This document shows positions 47,080 through 61,000 of a stretch of 64,000 nucleotides of DNA, piece by piece. The notes below the pieces were generated by a model. It searched no databases and was not told the DNA's origin. It saw nothing but the letters and a program-made list of their open reading frames with translations. Location: positions 497,213 to 561,212 of the forward strand of contig JAXRKP010000033.1 of the NCBI GenBank assembly GCA_037039925.1, read 5' to 3'. How positions within the stretch are numbered: the stretch's first letter is position 1; each line of letters starts with the position of its first letter. A program made the translations under genes and the position numbers. Origin of the DNA: Doris montereyensis. Its lineage: Eukaryota > Mollusca > Gastropoda > Nudibranchia > Dorididae.

Positions 47080-47640
47080 ATTATCATGTAGATCTACCTA
47101 CTTTTTCTCTTTCTACAGCTTTTACAGAAACAATGATACAAAATGATGGCTCTCCTTTTACTGTTACTTCAGACGAGGTTTCATTCTAAAAATATAAAAT
47201 TGTAAATAAATGTTTGGTTTGGCTGTCACTAGCTAGACTAGTGATAAGTGAGTACTGCAGACTGCAGGTCTAGATTACATCTTTATCTAGATCTAATTAA
47301 ACTGTTGTTACTGTTGCAAATCGAGATCTAGCTCTAATCTAGATCTAGATCTCGATCTAGATTATCTAGATTCTAGACATTAAGATTCTGGTACTCCTTT
47401 TAAGAATAAGATGTGATATGTTCCGTTTGACCCAAAAAGGAATTGGACTCAAATGTAACTCTACAATCAGGGACCAGAGCTAGATCTGATCCTGATCTAG
47501 ATAAATTTAATCTAGATCTATATATATACTCTATAATCTAGGTGATTTTTAATTCTTGTTATGCCAAATAGTAGGTTAATAGTGTTAACTATCAGAATAC
47601 TGATTAACAGTGATTAGATCTTCTAGATCTATTTATCTAA
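47080..47640. repeat. CTAGATCT-rich tract
   Basis: Scattered clusters of TCTAGATCTAGATC, densest at 47330-47375 and 47480-47530, similar to 42960-43205. Confidence 0.6.
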
Positions 47641-47698
47641 ATAAATAGGGACGGCTAGGTTAAATTCTATATTATGACTTTTATTCAGGGGGAGACCC

Positions 47699-48025
47699 CC
47701 TCCCAGGGACTGGGTAGTCCAGAGGCAAGGTGTCGGCCTCTCAACCAAAAAGGTAGAGGGTTTGAGCCCCCCCCCCCCCCCCCCCAACTGTTGAAAAATT
47801 GTCTCAAGTTTCGATAAAAATCTACCCCCTGGTCCAAGTAATCGACACCTAGTCCCATCCATCGGAGACGGACCATAACAAGGAGGTCCCGTGAGCAGAT
47901 CACAACACTCTGTGCACATTAAAGCTCCCTTGGCTGTTTACAGGGCAGTCCGGGCAAAATTTAAAATCCTACTAAAAACCCGAGATCTCCATATTTGTGG
48001 ATGTGGGTAAATCAAATCAAACTCA
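47699..48025 (+). mobile_element. SINE family 1, near-full copy
   Basis: A box TAGTCCAGAGG and B-box region GAGGGTTTGAGCC, interrupted by an ~18-bp C run; body TCTACCCCCTGGTCCAAG, GGGCAGTCCGGGC; tail GTGGATGTGGGTAAATC. Confidence 0.75.
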
Positions 48026-48963
48026 ATACCCCCCTCCCCTATTTTGCATTAATTCACATTTCTGGGTCAAACGGGACATCAGATCTTAAGGAGTACAAAG
48101 ATTCTATTCTAATATACTATTTCATGTAGATATAGATCTAGAACGCTAGATTTAGATCTATTTCAATTAATTTGAGTCATTAGATGATATCGATGGTGAA
48201 AGTCGCAAACTGTTTTTTGACTTGGCCGGTTTGTGTGCTTCACCATCGAATTTGTAGTTGTTCATTTTCGATCGAGTGTAGACAAGAATCACTAGGGTAG
48301 ATGAGTATGTATCTCTAATTAGCTTGTTTGCAGAGGTCTCACTTTGATTTATTTTGAAGTTTAAGATTAGATAAATAAAACTGAATGCTCCAGTTTATTA
48401 AATAGTCATTATAGTAGAATTCTTCCCATTGCCCAAGGAGGCTGTGATTCCGTATGTCAGTCTTAATCATATTGCATCCATACATCAAGGCATTTCAGAT
48501 TCATCTCTATGCATTTTATTATTAAATGCAAACTTATGTAATACGCATGTATGTAATTGACCTTAGGCGACAAGCAAATTTTCAAAGCTGTACCCGACTG
48601 TAGTACTCCTCCCTTTCTGTTTCCGCCTGGGAACATGTAAAATCATGTGAGTTTTGAATATTTTGTCATAGATTTCAATGTATAGCAGTGTATCAGACCG
48701 GCATTTGCAGTCAATCTCTAGCACAGGACTGGGAGTAGATTGTAGTATACAACATGTCATTTATTCAAGTTAAAATGTTAAAACGTTTTAGTTGTCTTGT
48801 GATTGTTATCAAATTCACAGTTTTTCTTTTTCTAGAATTGTTTAAAGCCCTCTATAATACTTTTAATTTCCAGGCACAGGCTCTTTTCGATGCTCCCTTG
48901 GCTCTTGTTTTGATTGTTGAGTGATGTTGTGATTCTGATGAGATCAACACCTGTGAGTCCAGC

Positions 48964-49038
48964 ATGCTGCAGACCACCTGGATTGCCTTGGTGCTGGGCT
49001 TCTGGTCATCTCTTTACCTCCTGGATGCGTTTTTTAAG
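48964..49038 (+). CDS. MBTPS2: MBTPS2 exon 1 coding part
   Basis: 25 codons from ATG to GTAATG, encoding [20 protein letters not shown] and DAFFK: a first membrane helix. The exon probably begins at 48874 after TTTTAATTTCCAG, with about 90 nt of 5' UTR. A at -3 fits the Kozak rule. Confidence 0.8.
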
Positions 49039-52000
49039 GTAATGCCACTTGACTTGGAATAGGATAGGGAGATAACATGCGGCTTCCTTTCGTCGGCGAT
49101 AGGTCGAAAAAGACGATGTGTTGTCTCAACGAATTCTTTGTTAGCTCCCGTTAAGTTCCCGTATTGGAATTATTTGTATATATATATGTGCTGCTGAATG
49201 TTTTTTGTAGTTGATTTGTTTTGTTGTTTCCATTTAGCCTAGAAAAAAATAAGTTCCTTCAAAGCCGTTATGGCCCATAGAGCTGGAGTTTATCCTGGTT
49301 TCAATAGTATGAAGGGGAACAGGTGATAATAATCTCCTCCACTGGATGCTAGTCTGACACAGATTTTTACTCCCATGCTAGTGCTTGTACGCATTTGCAT
49401 CTGGGCAGAGTGGGGAAAATGTGTGTTTCCCAAGGAGCACAACGTCAGACCTAGTTTTGCTAGAATTCGAAACTGGGACCTTATGATCCTCAGTCCGGCA
49501 GCCTAACAGCTTGATCACCGACGCCACGCTATTTAGCCTAGAACTTCCGGCCAATATTATTTGAGAAGTAAACAAAAACACTGAAAGGGAATGGTAAAGA
49601 CATGGAAAATAGATAATCTCACACACGCCGTGAAACAGACACATACACACACAACTCCCCCCCCCTCAAATAAATGATAGATTTACACGTTTGTTGGTCT
49701 AGATCTACATTTATTTAACTTTGTTTTCTATAAAAAATAAAGATATTGCTTGTAGATCTAGACCATTGTTGTTTTATTGCATTCGTAACAAACAGTTTAC
49801 TCGTCATAATCTGCTGGACTTGGGATCATGATGTCCAGGGTTCAAATCCTAGTGCTAGGTCTGCTGTTGTGTACCTTCCGAAAGACACCTAGGGGGAGGA
49901 GAGCTCCTGAACATGATTTTTCTTCTTCTTTAAAATAGACAATTTTAACACTGATTTAACTCCGCATGTCTGAATTAGCTGAAAAAACACTGCTATCTTG
50001 GAATTTCATTGCAAAAATACGGGCAACTTTAATTTAACTAGGCTTTTTCAGTTTTGAACATATTTAGCTCTAATTTGCGCACACATTATTTGGTTCAATA
50101 TCTAGCTGCACTTAGAAGGAATTTGTGATAAATCCAACGGTTTTGATTTTATGAATTAAAAAAACCCACATATATTATATATAGCATAGCAAGTTTTCCA
50201 TTTTTGAGATCATCACATGTGGTGAGCAAGTGTATTTAGTTCAGATGAAATATCAACCTCTTGCGGCTTGTATTTTTTAAAGAATTATGTTTAATTTGAT
50301 TCATCTCCAGAGCAAAAAGGGGAGTGCCAGACGCTATTTAAGTGTCCTGGACAAGACTGGTCTTACTGTGTCAATTTGTCAGTTGCGATGGTACACCCCA
50401 TCCTTCAATCGACTTTTTCTGCGTATCGGCCAATGGAAACCCAAGTTTTTGCGGACATGGTTCACTGTAGGTGTGTTTTTCTCTCTCCTGTCTATGTTGA
50501 TGTCCATCAGCCTCCTATCCCTCTTGATATTCAACACAATACGACAGAGTCCTGTAGAGCATCAAGTTTTAACACCAGTGGTGAGTTTTACAACGTTAAT
50601 ATAGATAAATATATCGTCTGTGAAACTGTCTAAACGTGTCAGTCCATGTGACATAATTTTTCTGGAATTAGTAAAAAGGAATAGGGTTGCAAACACTTAT
50701 GTTATGCTTCTTGGATTCAATTTTATAACTATTGTAGTCTGTAGAATGCAGTAAATGAAAAGAAATAATCAGTTGTACACAAAGTAGACTTACACGAGTA
50801 GAGTTGAATTCTTTGAAAGATTTAAACCGGCAAGCCTACTCCTTAACACACTTTTATAATCATCTTTTGGTAGATAAGATAACCATGTGCGACTATGTTA
50901 CTGATAAAGAGGATTGTGTCTCAATCAAGCAAACATGAAATCTTAAACATGTAGACAGCAGTGCAAGACGGTTAGATAATCAAGTTTTTTTCAACGCAAA
51001 CAGTGATTGTCAATGTCAGTGATGTCAAGACATGTAGAGAGCAATATAAGACAGTCCTTTTTACTTAACATGAAAGCTTCATAAGTCGCTCTAGTCAGTG
51101 GTCAACGATCTTTTGGAGCGTTTGGAAATTTTGATTTGAAGTGTTAGTGGGTGGTTTTGGTCTGTTGCAATCGCTTCAATTTTCCTTGTACAGTAAAATA
51201 TATATATTTCTTATGGTCTTATGTTGACCTTAACAAGAAACATTGTTACCGTTGGTACACATTGACAATCTTTTGATTCGCCAACAGATGCCTGGAGTGA
51301 ATTTGCCCACCAGCCAGATCTCCTACTACATGCTCACTCTATTAGTGTGTGGCATTTTGCATGAGATCGGCCACGCCATTGCTGCTGTTAGGTAAGACAT
51401 TCTTATCTAGTTAACCTAGGTGTCAGTTGTGTTTTTGTGAAATTTTTATCTAGTTAATCTAGGTGTCAGTTGTGTTTTTGTGAAATTTTAATCTAGTTAA
51501 TGTAGGTGTCAGTTTTGTTTTTGTGACATTTTTATCTAGTTAACCTAGGTGTCAATTGTGTTTTTGTGACATTTTGGACCTTTTTTATCTAGTTAATCTA
51601 GGTGTCAGTTGTGTTTTTGTGACATTTTTATCTAGTTAATCTAGGTGTCAGTTGTGTTTTTGTGACATTTTTGACATTTTTATCTAGTTAATCTAGGTGT
51701 CAGTTGTGATTTTGTGACATTTTTATCTAGTTAATCTAGGTGTCAGTTGTGTTTTTGTGACATTTTTGACATTTTTATCTAATTAATGTAGGTGTCAGTT
51801 GTGTTTTTGTGACATTTTTATCTAGTTAATCTAGGTTGGTTGTGTTTTTGTGAAAGTTTTATCTAGTTAACCTAGGTGTCAGTTGTGTTTTTGTGAAATT
51901 TTTATTTAGTCAACCTAGGTGTCGTTTGTGTTTTTGTGACATTTTTATCTAGTTAATCTTGGTGTCAGTTGTGTTTTTGTGACATTTTTATCTAGTTAAT

Positions 52001-55000
52001 GTAGGTGTCAGTTGTGTTTTTGTAACATTTTTATCTAGTTAACCTAGGTGTCAATTGTGTTTTTGTGACATTTTGGACCTTTTTTATCTAGTTAATCTAG
52101 GTGTCAGTTGTGTTTTTGTGACATTTTATCTAGTTAATCTTGGTGTCAGTTGTGTTTTTGTGACATTTTTGACATTTTTATCTAGTTAACATAGGTGTCA
52201 GTTGTGTTTTTGTGACATTTTTTACTTTTTTATCTAGTTAACCTAGGTGTCAGTTGTGTTTTTGTGACATTTTTATCTAGTTAATCTAGGTGTCAGTTGT
52301 GTTTTTGTGACATTTTTATCTAGTTAATGTAGGTGTCAGTTGTGTTTTTGTGCCGTTTTTATCTAGTTAATCTAGGTGTCAGTTAAGATTTTGTTACTGT
52401 CGGCAGCCAACTAGATACACTAGTAGCGGTTTTATTTTATGTGAAGAGAGACGGCTTTTGTTGATTACAGACAGCGTTCCCATTTATCTTGTTTTCCACT
52501 GAGATAGAAAGGAGCTGTTTTAGATTAGGTAAAAAGGAAGCTGTTTGAAATCAGGTAAAAGGAAGCTGTTTGAGATCAGGTAAAAAATAAGCTGTTTGAG
52601 ATCAGGTAGAAAGGAAACTGTTTGAGATCAGGTAGAAAGGAAGCTTTTTGTGATCAGGTAGAAAGGAAGCTGTTTGAGATCAGGTAGAAAGGAAGCTGTT
52701 TGAAATGAGGTAAAAAGGAAGCTGTTTGAGATCAGGCAGAAAGGAAGCTGTTTGAGATCAGGTAGAAAGGAAGCTGTTTGAGATCAGGTAGAAAGGAAGC
52801 TATTTTAGATCAGGTTAAAAGAAGGTTGTATGAGATGAGGTAAAAAGAAGTTATTTAAGATTAGGTAAAAGGAAGCTGTTTGAGATGAGGTAAAAAGGAA
52901 GCTGTTTGAAATCAGGTAGAAAGGAAGCTGTTTGAAATCAGGTAAAAAGGAAGCTGTTTGAGATGAGGTAAAAAGGAAGCTGTTTGAAATGAGGTAAAAG
53001 GGAAGCTGTTTGAAATGAGGTAAAAAGGAAGCTGTTTGAGATGAGGTAAAAAGGAATTCCATTATAGTGGTGTATTTAAATATGTGAGGAGCCTAGAGCC
53101 TTACCCGTGTAGGGATGAATCATGAATGTGCAATACACATGTCCATTGACATTACAGTTGTATCAGTATAAGAACACACCGCCTAACACCATGGTACACC
53201 TGTCAGCACATATTCTCAGGAAACAGAAATTCTTTACATCAGGTTGAAAGAAAGTTCTTTACATATTCACACACAAGGCTGCATTGCCATGCCGCAAGGT
53301 TTCACAGTTGTATATGTTTTAACTTTATAAAGTTCACGTCATTAGGCAAGCATGTTGAATTTATTCAAACAGCAGTCATTGACTTTTAATTGAAGCCAGT
53401 AAGGAAAAGAACAGTTTTTGAAATTATTAAGATCTTACGGAGATGACTTGAGATGTTGAGTGAAAGAGTGATGTGTTTTGTTACACCGTTTTTGTTGCAG
53501 ATAACCTACTTTAAGTTGAGTCTTTATCATACTGCACTTCAGTTATCATATATATAAATGAGAGAGAGACACAGACACATACAAACATAGTTAGGAAGAG
53601 AGAGAGGAGACAAGCAGACAGAGTGGATGTGTGTATGTGTGTCATACCATCAGAATATGTCCGTTTCATAAACAAGAGCCTATGGTTTGTTCCATGTTCA
53701 CAGAGAACAAGTTTGTGTCAATGGCTTCGGCCTGTTCCTCTTTCTCTTGTATAACAATAACCTTCGGTTTGTTCTATGTTCACAGAGAACAAGTTCGTGT
53801 CAATGGCTTCGGCTTGTTTCTCCTCCTCCTGTACCCTGGAGCCTTTGTCGACTTGTCAACGGAACACCTTCAGGGAATCTCTCCACTGCGTCAGCTACGC
53901 ATTTATTGTGCTGGTGTATGGCATAACCTTGTGATTGCTGTTGTTGCTGCTATAGTGTTGATGTTGTTACCAGCTATGCTTCTGCCTTTCTACTCTGTTG
54001 GTGGATCTGTGGTGGTCACTGATGTTGTTGAGGTAAGATGTGTATTCTCTCGTTGAGGTAAGATGTATGTTGGTTCATTTTACCCCAGTACACTCAGGCT
54101 GTGGAACAAATTGATAACAGAAATAAAAATCAGTACTAACACGGACGCCTCTACACATCAGAATTGAACACATCACTTTTACAGGCCACATGTTATTTTT
54201 ACTCTGTATAGTTTTTCTTATACATTATTTCTGTCCATATAAAATATTTTTGATACATAGTTTTACTTGTACAGTTCTAATTGTCCACGTTTGGTATTTC
54301 TACTCTTTATAGTTTTTCTTATACATTATTTCTGTCGATACATAATTTTGCTTGTACAGTACTAATTGTCCATATGGTATATTTAATAGGCATTGTTACT
54401 TATACATCTTTACTGTCCATATGGCATTTTTGATATGCACTTTTACTGAAAGGGTGTTTGTGTCCATATGACATTTTTGACTCAGTTGTCACTAGGTAAA
54501 AGTTCATTGTTGAATCCATAGAACTCTGTGGTGGATGGTCCCCGAGGGCTCAAAGTGGGGGAACCAGTGACACGGGTTGGAGACTGTCATGTCAGGAGTC
54601 TTACCGATTGGAGGACCTGTCTGTCTGACAGCATGAGAGAAAAGGGTAAAGGTCATTGTCTGCCGTTGGACCTTATCAAGGAATTGGACGTTTCTCCAAA
54701 CAGTAAGTCTTTATGTCCCTTTAAACTGCAATAAGTGTATACATTTTCCGATGCAGTAAGTGTTTATGTTTTGCCATGCAGTAAGCGTATACGTTTTCCC
54801 ATGCAGTAAGTGTTTATGATTTCCCATACAGTAAGTGTTTACGTTTTCCCATGTAGTAAGTGTTTACGTTTTCCCATGCAGTAAGTGTTTACGTTTTTCC
54901 CATGCAGTAAGTCTATATTTTCCCATGCAGTAAGTGTTTACGTTTTCCCATGTAGTAAGTGTTTACGTTTTCCCATGCAGTAAGTGTTTACGTTTTCCCA

Positions 55001-58000
55001 TGCAGTAAGTCTATATTTTCCCATGCAGTAAGTGTATACATTTTCCCATGCAGTAAGTGTTTACATTTTCCCATGCAGTAAGTATTTATGTTTTCCCATG
55101 CAGTAAGTGCTTGTGTTTTCCCATGCTGTAACTGTCAATGTTTCCCAAGCACCTAGTGTTGATCTTTTCCAAACAATAACTGTTTACGTTTCCTCAAGCG
55201 GTGAGTGTTGATTTTTCCAAAGCCGTAAATGTTAAATTTTCCCAGACAGGAAGTATTTAATTTACGTTTCCCCAAGCAGCAAATGTTTACATTTCTCAAA
55301 CTGCTCTCTTTCTTTATCAGTTCCCATTCTACCTTCGGCTGTATGGGTTTAGATGCCTGAAATGATCTTTCTCCAGGCTACCCTGTCATGAAATTTTCTG
55401 TTTCATTCTGTGAAGGTTCAATTTCTTTTAATTAGTGCCTCTTTTATATCTTCTTCTCACTTTCTCTAAGGTCTGCCCTTTGGTTTTTTACCTAAGGCTT
55501 TAGCACTGTATACTGCTATTTATTCATTCTGTTTGCATGCCCAAACCATCTGAATTATTTATTTCTATATTAGTTATTATGCCATCTGCTTTTGGTTTGA
55601 TCTCTTAGAGTTGTGTTTGTAATTTTGTCTCTTAGTTTTTCCTACTACTCTTCTTAGATATTTCATTTTAGCTGCTTGTACTCTACTTTATTATTGGGGA
55701 ACTTGGTTGTCAAGAGGCAAGGTGTTGGCCTCTCAACCAAAGGTAGTGGGTTGGAGTCAAATCATTATCCCACTTGCCGTCATGTGTCAAATGATTGTCC
55801 CACTTGTCGTCATGTGTCAAATCATTGTCCCACTTGCTGTCATGTATCAAATCATTGTCCTACTTGCTGTCATGTATCAAATCATTGTCCTACTTGCTGT
55901 CTTGTATCAAATCATTGTCCTACTTGCTGTCTTGTATCAAATCATTGTCCTACTTGCTGTCTTGTATCAAATCATTGTCCTACTTGCTGTCTTGTGTCAA
56001 ATGATTGTCCTACTTGCTGTCTTGTATCAAATCATTGTCCTACTTGCTGTCTTGTATCAAATCATTGTCCTACTTGCTGTCATGTATCAAATCATTGTCC
56101 TACTTGCTGTCTTGTATCAAATGATTGTCCTACTTGCTGTCTTGTGTCAAATGATTGTCCTAATTGCTGTCTTGTATCAAATCATTGTCCTACTTGCTGT
56201 CTTGTATCAAATCGTTGTCCTACTTGCTGTCTTGTATCAAATCATTGTCCTACTTGCTGTCTTGTATCAAATCATTGTCCTACTTGCTGTCTTGTGTCAA
56301 ATGATTGTCCTAATTGCTGTCATGTATCAAATCATTGTTGTACTTGCTGTCATGTATCAAATCATTGTCCTACTTGCTGTCTTGTGTCAAATGATTGTCC
56401 TAATTGCTGTCTTGTATCAAATCATTGTCCTACTTGCTGTCTTGTATCAAATCATTGTCCTACTTGCTGTCTTGTGTCAAATGATTGTCCTACTTGCTGT
56501 CTTGTATCAAATCATTGTCCTAATTGCTGTCTTGTATCAAATCATTGTCCTACTTGCTGTCTTGTATCAAATCATTGTCCTACTTGCTGTCTTGTGTCAA
56601 ATGATTGTCCTACTTGCTGTCTTGTATCAAATCATTGTCCTAATTGCTGTCATGTATCAAATCATTGTTGTACTTGCTGTCATGTATCAAATCATTGTCC
56701 TACTTGCTGTCTTGTGTCAAATGATTGTCCTAATTGCTGTCTTGTATCAAATCATTGTCCTACTTGCTGTCATGTATCAAATCAGTGTCGCACTTGCTTT
56801 TTGTTTAGTTTTAATTTTATTGTCTTTATTTTTCATCAGGAAAAGGAGATTTTCTAATGAAAAATTGGGAGAACAATAAAAGAATATAAATATGAGTCCA
56901 AAGAGTCGTGTTATGGCGGTCAATTATGTTTTATCTTATCTTGTCTTATCTTGTTTTATCTTATCTATCCTTTGCCCAGACATCGTGCTTCAAAATAAAA
57001 GTCATCCACATCCACATCAACAGTGGCAGGCCATAGACTGTTGTAACAGCACCAGTGCAACTCACCTGTGTTTCCTGTACCACACCAAGAAAAGTGCTGA
57101 TACGGTGAGACACGGAGGGCAAGAGTTCTGTCTTCTTCATGCTTTCACCAAGTACCGTTGTTCCTTTGTCTTTTAAAAAACATCAGATCTACAAATAATT
57201 GTGGAAAGCTTAAAATTTAGGTTTTGATTTAACTTAGGCCTAGCAGAGTGCAACAGGCCAGACAAAGTGCTATGAACAAGACTTGCTTCATTTTCAATTT
57301 GCTACATCTTTCACGAGCAATGAAAATCGTTCGTAAACGGGAGGATATCAGTTTACCAAAAGCAAGAAATTGATTAGTTTAAAATGGTGTTGCCCTTTGG
57401 TCTTCTTAGTTGCGATAGACGTGTCACACTTTTTTGTCTGAATCATGTTAGTTGATTGGGATAAGTTGTCTGCCAGTGCAATGCTCGTTGGATCAACCAG
57501 GGGACAGTGGTGACAGTGGATATGACTTAAGGTGCCAGTGGATATGACTTAAGGTGATAGTGGGTATGACCTTCAGGTGACAATGATTAAGACTTCAGGT
57601 GACAATGGTTATGACTTCAGGTGACTGTGGATTTGACCTTCCGGTGACAGTGGATGTGACTTAAAGTGACCATAGATATGACTTAAGGTGACAGTGGTCA
57701 TAACTTCAGGGGACAGTTGATATGACTTAAGGTGACAGTGGTCATAACTTCAGGGGACAGTTGATATGACTTAGGGTGACAGTGGTCATAACTTCAGGGG
57801 ACAGTTGATATGACTTAAGGTGACAGTGGTCATAACTTAAGGTGACTGTGGATTTGACCTTCCGGTCACAGTGGATATGACCTTCAGGGGACAATAGTTC
57901 TGACTTCAAGCGACTGTGCATTTGACCTTCAGGTGACAGTGGATGTGACTTAAAGTGACCATAGATATGACTTAAGATGACAGTGGTTATGACTTAAGGT

Positions 58001-61000
58001 GACAGTGGTTATGACTTAAGGTGACAGTGGTTATGACTTTAGGTGACTGGATTTGACCTTCAGGCCTTCAGATGACAGTGGATATGACTTCAGAGACTGT
58101 GGATATGACCTTCAGGTGACAGTGGATATGACCTTCAGGTGACAGTAGATATGACTTCAGGTGACTGTTGATTTGACCTTCACGTTACAGTAGAAAGGAT
58201 TTAAAGTGATAGTGGAAATGACTTACTGTGACAGTGGAACTGGACTCAGGTGACAGTGGAAATGACTTTAGGTGACAATGGTTATGACCTTCAGGTGACT
58301 GTTGATTTCACTTCAGGTGACAATGGTTATGACTTCAGGTAACTTTTGATTTCACCTTCAGATGACATTGAAAATAACTTCAGGTGGCCATGATTATGAC
58401 CTTCAGGTGGCTGTTGATTTCACTTCAGGTGACAGTTGAAATGACTTCAGATGACAGTGGAAATTACTTCAGGTGACAATGGTTATGGCTTCAGATGAGA
58501 ATGGTTGTGACCTTTAGGTTACTGTTGATTTAATTTTAGATGAATGGGGAAATCACTTGATTTCACTTCAGGTGACAGTGGAAATGACTTCACGTGACAG
58601 TGGAAATGACTTCAGATGACAATTGCTATGACCTTCAGGTTACTGTTGATGTGATCTTCAGGTGACAGTGAAAATGACTTCAGATCACAGTTGAAATGAC
58701 TCCAGATGACAATAGTTATCACTTCAGAGGACAGTGGACAGGTGACAGTGTTAATGACTTCAGTGGATAATAGAAATGACTTCAGGTGACACTGGAAATG
58801 ACTTCAGGTAACAATGGTTATGACTTCAGAGGACAATCGAAATGACTTCAGGTGACGGTGGAAATGACTTCAGATGACAGTGGAAGTGACTTCAGGTGTC
58901 AATGTTTGTGACTTAAGATAACAGTGAAACGACTTCAGGTGATAATGGTTATGACTTCAGATGACATTGGAAATGACTTCAGGTGACAGTTGAAATGACC
59001 TTCAGGTTACTGTTGATTTCACCTTCAGGTGACAGTGGAAATGACTTCAGATGACAGTTAAAATGACTCCAGATGACAATAGTTATGGCTTCAGACAATG
59101 GAAATGACTTCGGATGAAAGTGTTAATGACATCAGGGGAAATGACTTCAGGTGACACTGTTAATGACTTCAGGTGACAATGGAAATGACTCCAGATGACA
59201 ATAGTTATGACTTCAGACGACAATGGAAATGAATTCAGGTGACAGTGGAAATGACTTCAGATGACAGTGGATATGACTTCAGGTAACAGTTGAAATGACT
59301 CCAGATGACAGTGGAAATGACTTGAGCTGACAATGTTTAAGATTTAAGATGACAGTGGAAATGACTTCAGGTGACAATGGTTATGACTATGACTTTCAGG
59401 TTACTGTTGATTCCACCTTCAAGTGACAATGAAAATGACTTCAGGTGACAGTGGAAATAGCTTCAGGTGACAATGGTTATGACTTCAGATGACAAGGGAA
59501 ATGACTTCAGGTGATGGTGGAAATGACTTCAGATGATATTGGAAAGGACTTGAGCTGGCAATGGTTATGATTTCAGATGACAGTGGAAATGACTTCAGGT
59601 GACAATGGTTATGAGTTAAGATGACAGGGGAAATGGCTTCAGGTGACAGTGGAAAGGACTTCAGATGACAGTGGAAATAACTTCAGGTGACAGTGGAAAT
59701 GACTTACGGTGACAGTGGAAATGGCTTGAGGTGACAATGGAAATGATTTCAGGTAACGGTGGAAATGACTTCAGGTGACAATGGAAATGGCTCCAGATGA
59801 CAATAGTTATGACTTTAGATGACAGTGGAAATGACTTCAGATGACAGTGGTAAGGACTTCAGGTGGCAGTTGAAATGACTCCAGATGACAGTGGAAATAA
59901 CTTCAGGTGACCGTGGAAATGACTTCAGGTGACAATGGAAATGACTTCAGGTAACAGTGGAAATGACTTCAGGTGAGAATGGTTATGACCTTCAGGTTAC
60001 TGTTGATTTCACCTTCAGGTGACAGTGAAATGAGTTCAGATGAGACTGGTTATGACTTCAGGGTGCTGTTGATTTCACCTTCAGGTGACAGTGGAAATGA
60101 CTTCAGATAACAGGGGAAATGACTTAAGGTGACAATGGTTATGACTAATATGACCTTCAGGTTACTGTTGATTTCACGTCAGTTGCCAGTGGAAATGACT
60201 CCAGATGACAATAGTTATGACTTCAGATGACAGTGGAAATGACTTCAGGTGACAGTGTTAATGACTTCAGGCGACAATGGAAATGGCTCCAGATGACAAT
60301 AGTTATGACTTCAGATGACGGTGGAAATGACTTCAGATGACAGTGGAAAGGACTTTAGGTAGCAGTTGAAATGACTCCAGACAGGGATAATGACTTCAGG
60401 TGACAGTGGAAATGACTTCAGGTGACAATGGTTATGACTATGACTTTCAGGTTACTGTTGATTCCACCTTCAAGTGACAGAGAAAATGACTTCAGGTAAC
60501 AGTGAAAATGGACAATGGTTATGACCTTCAGGTTACTGTTGATTTCACTTCAGTTGCCAGTGGAAATGACTCCAGGTGACAATGGCTATGACTTCAGGTG
60601 ACAGTGTTAAGGACTTCAGTTGACAGTGAAAATGACTTCAGAAATTACAGTGGAAATGACTCCAGGTGACAGTGGAAATGACTTCAGGTAACAATGGAAA
60701 TGACACCAGGTGAAAGTGGAAATGACTCCATGTGACAGTGGAAAGGACTTCAGGAGACAATGGTTATGACTTTCAGGTGACTTGATTTCACCTTCAGGTG
60801 ACAGTGGAAATGACTCCAGGTGACAGTGAAAATGACTTCAAGTGATGGTTGATACGACCTTCAGGGGACGGTGGATGTGACTGGTCTGAATTTTGCCTTT
60901 TCAGAGTATGTTGGTATTGGCATGGAGGAAAAAGAAGGGATTTAATTTGTTGATTCGTTGTTTTCATTCCATGGAGAATTGAAAATGTTCACATCAACAC

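Noticed and set aside
53631..54056. Single 141-residue ORF as an independent gene
   Set aside because: It is MBTPS2 exon 4 with its upstream acceptor duplicate in the same open stretch.
55676..56879. ORFs of 393 and 390 residues with cysteine-rich or membrane-like repeats
   Set aside because: They are the 30-bp minisatellite read in two frames at once; no start context, splice sites or homology support a protein, and they lie inside an MBTPS2 intron.
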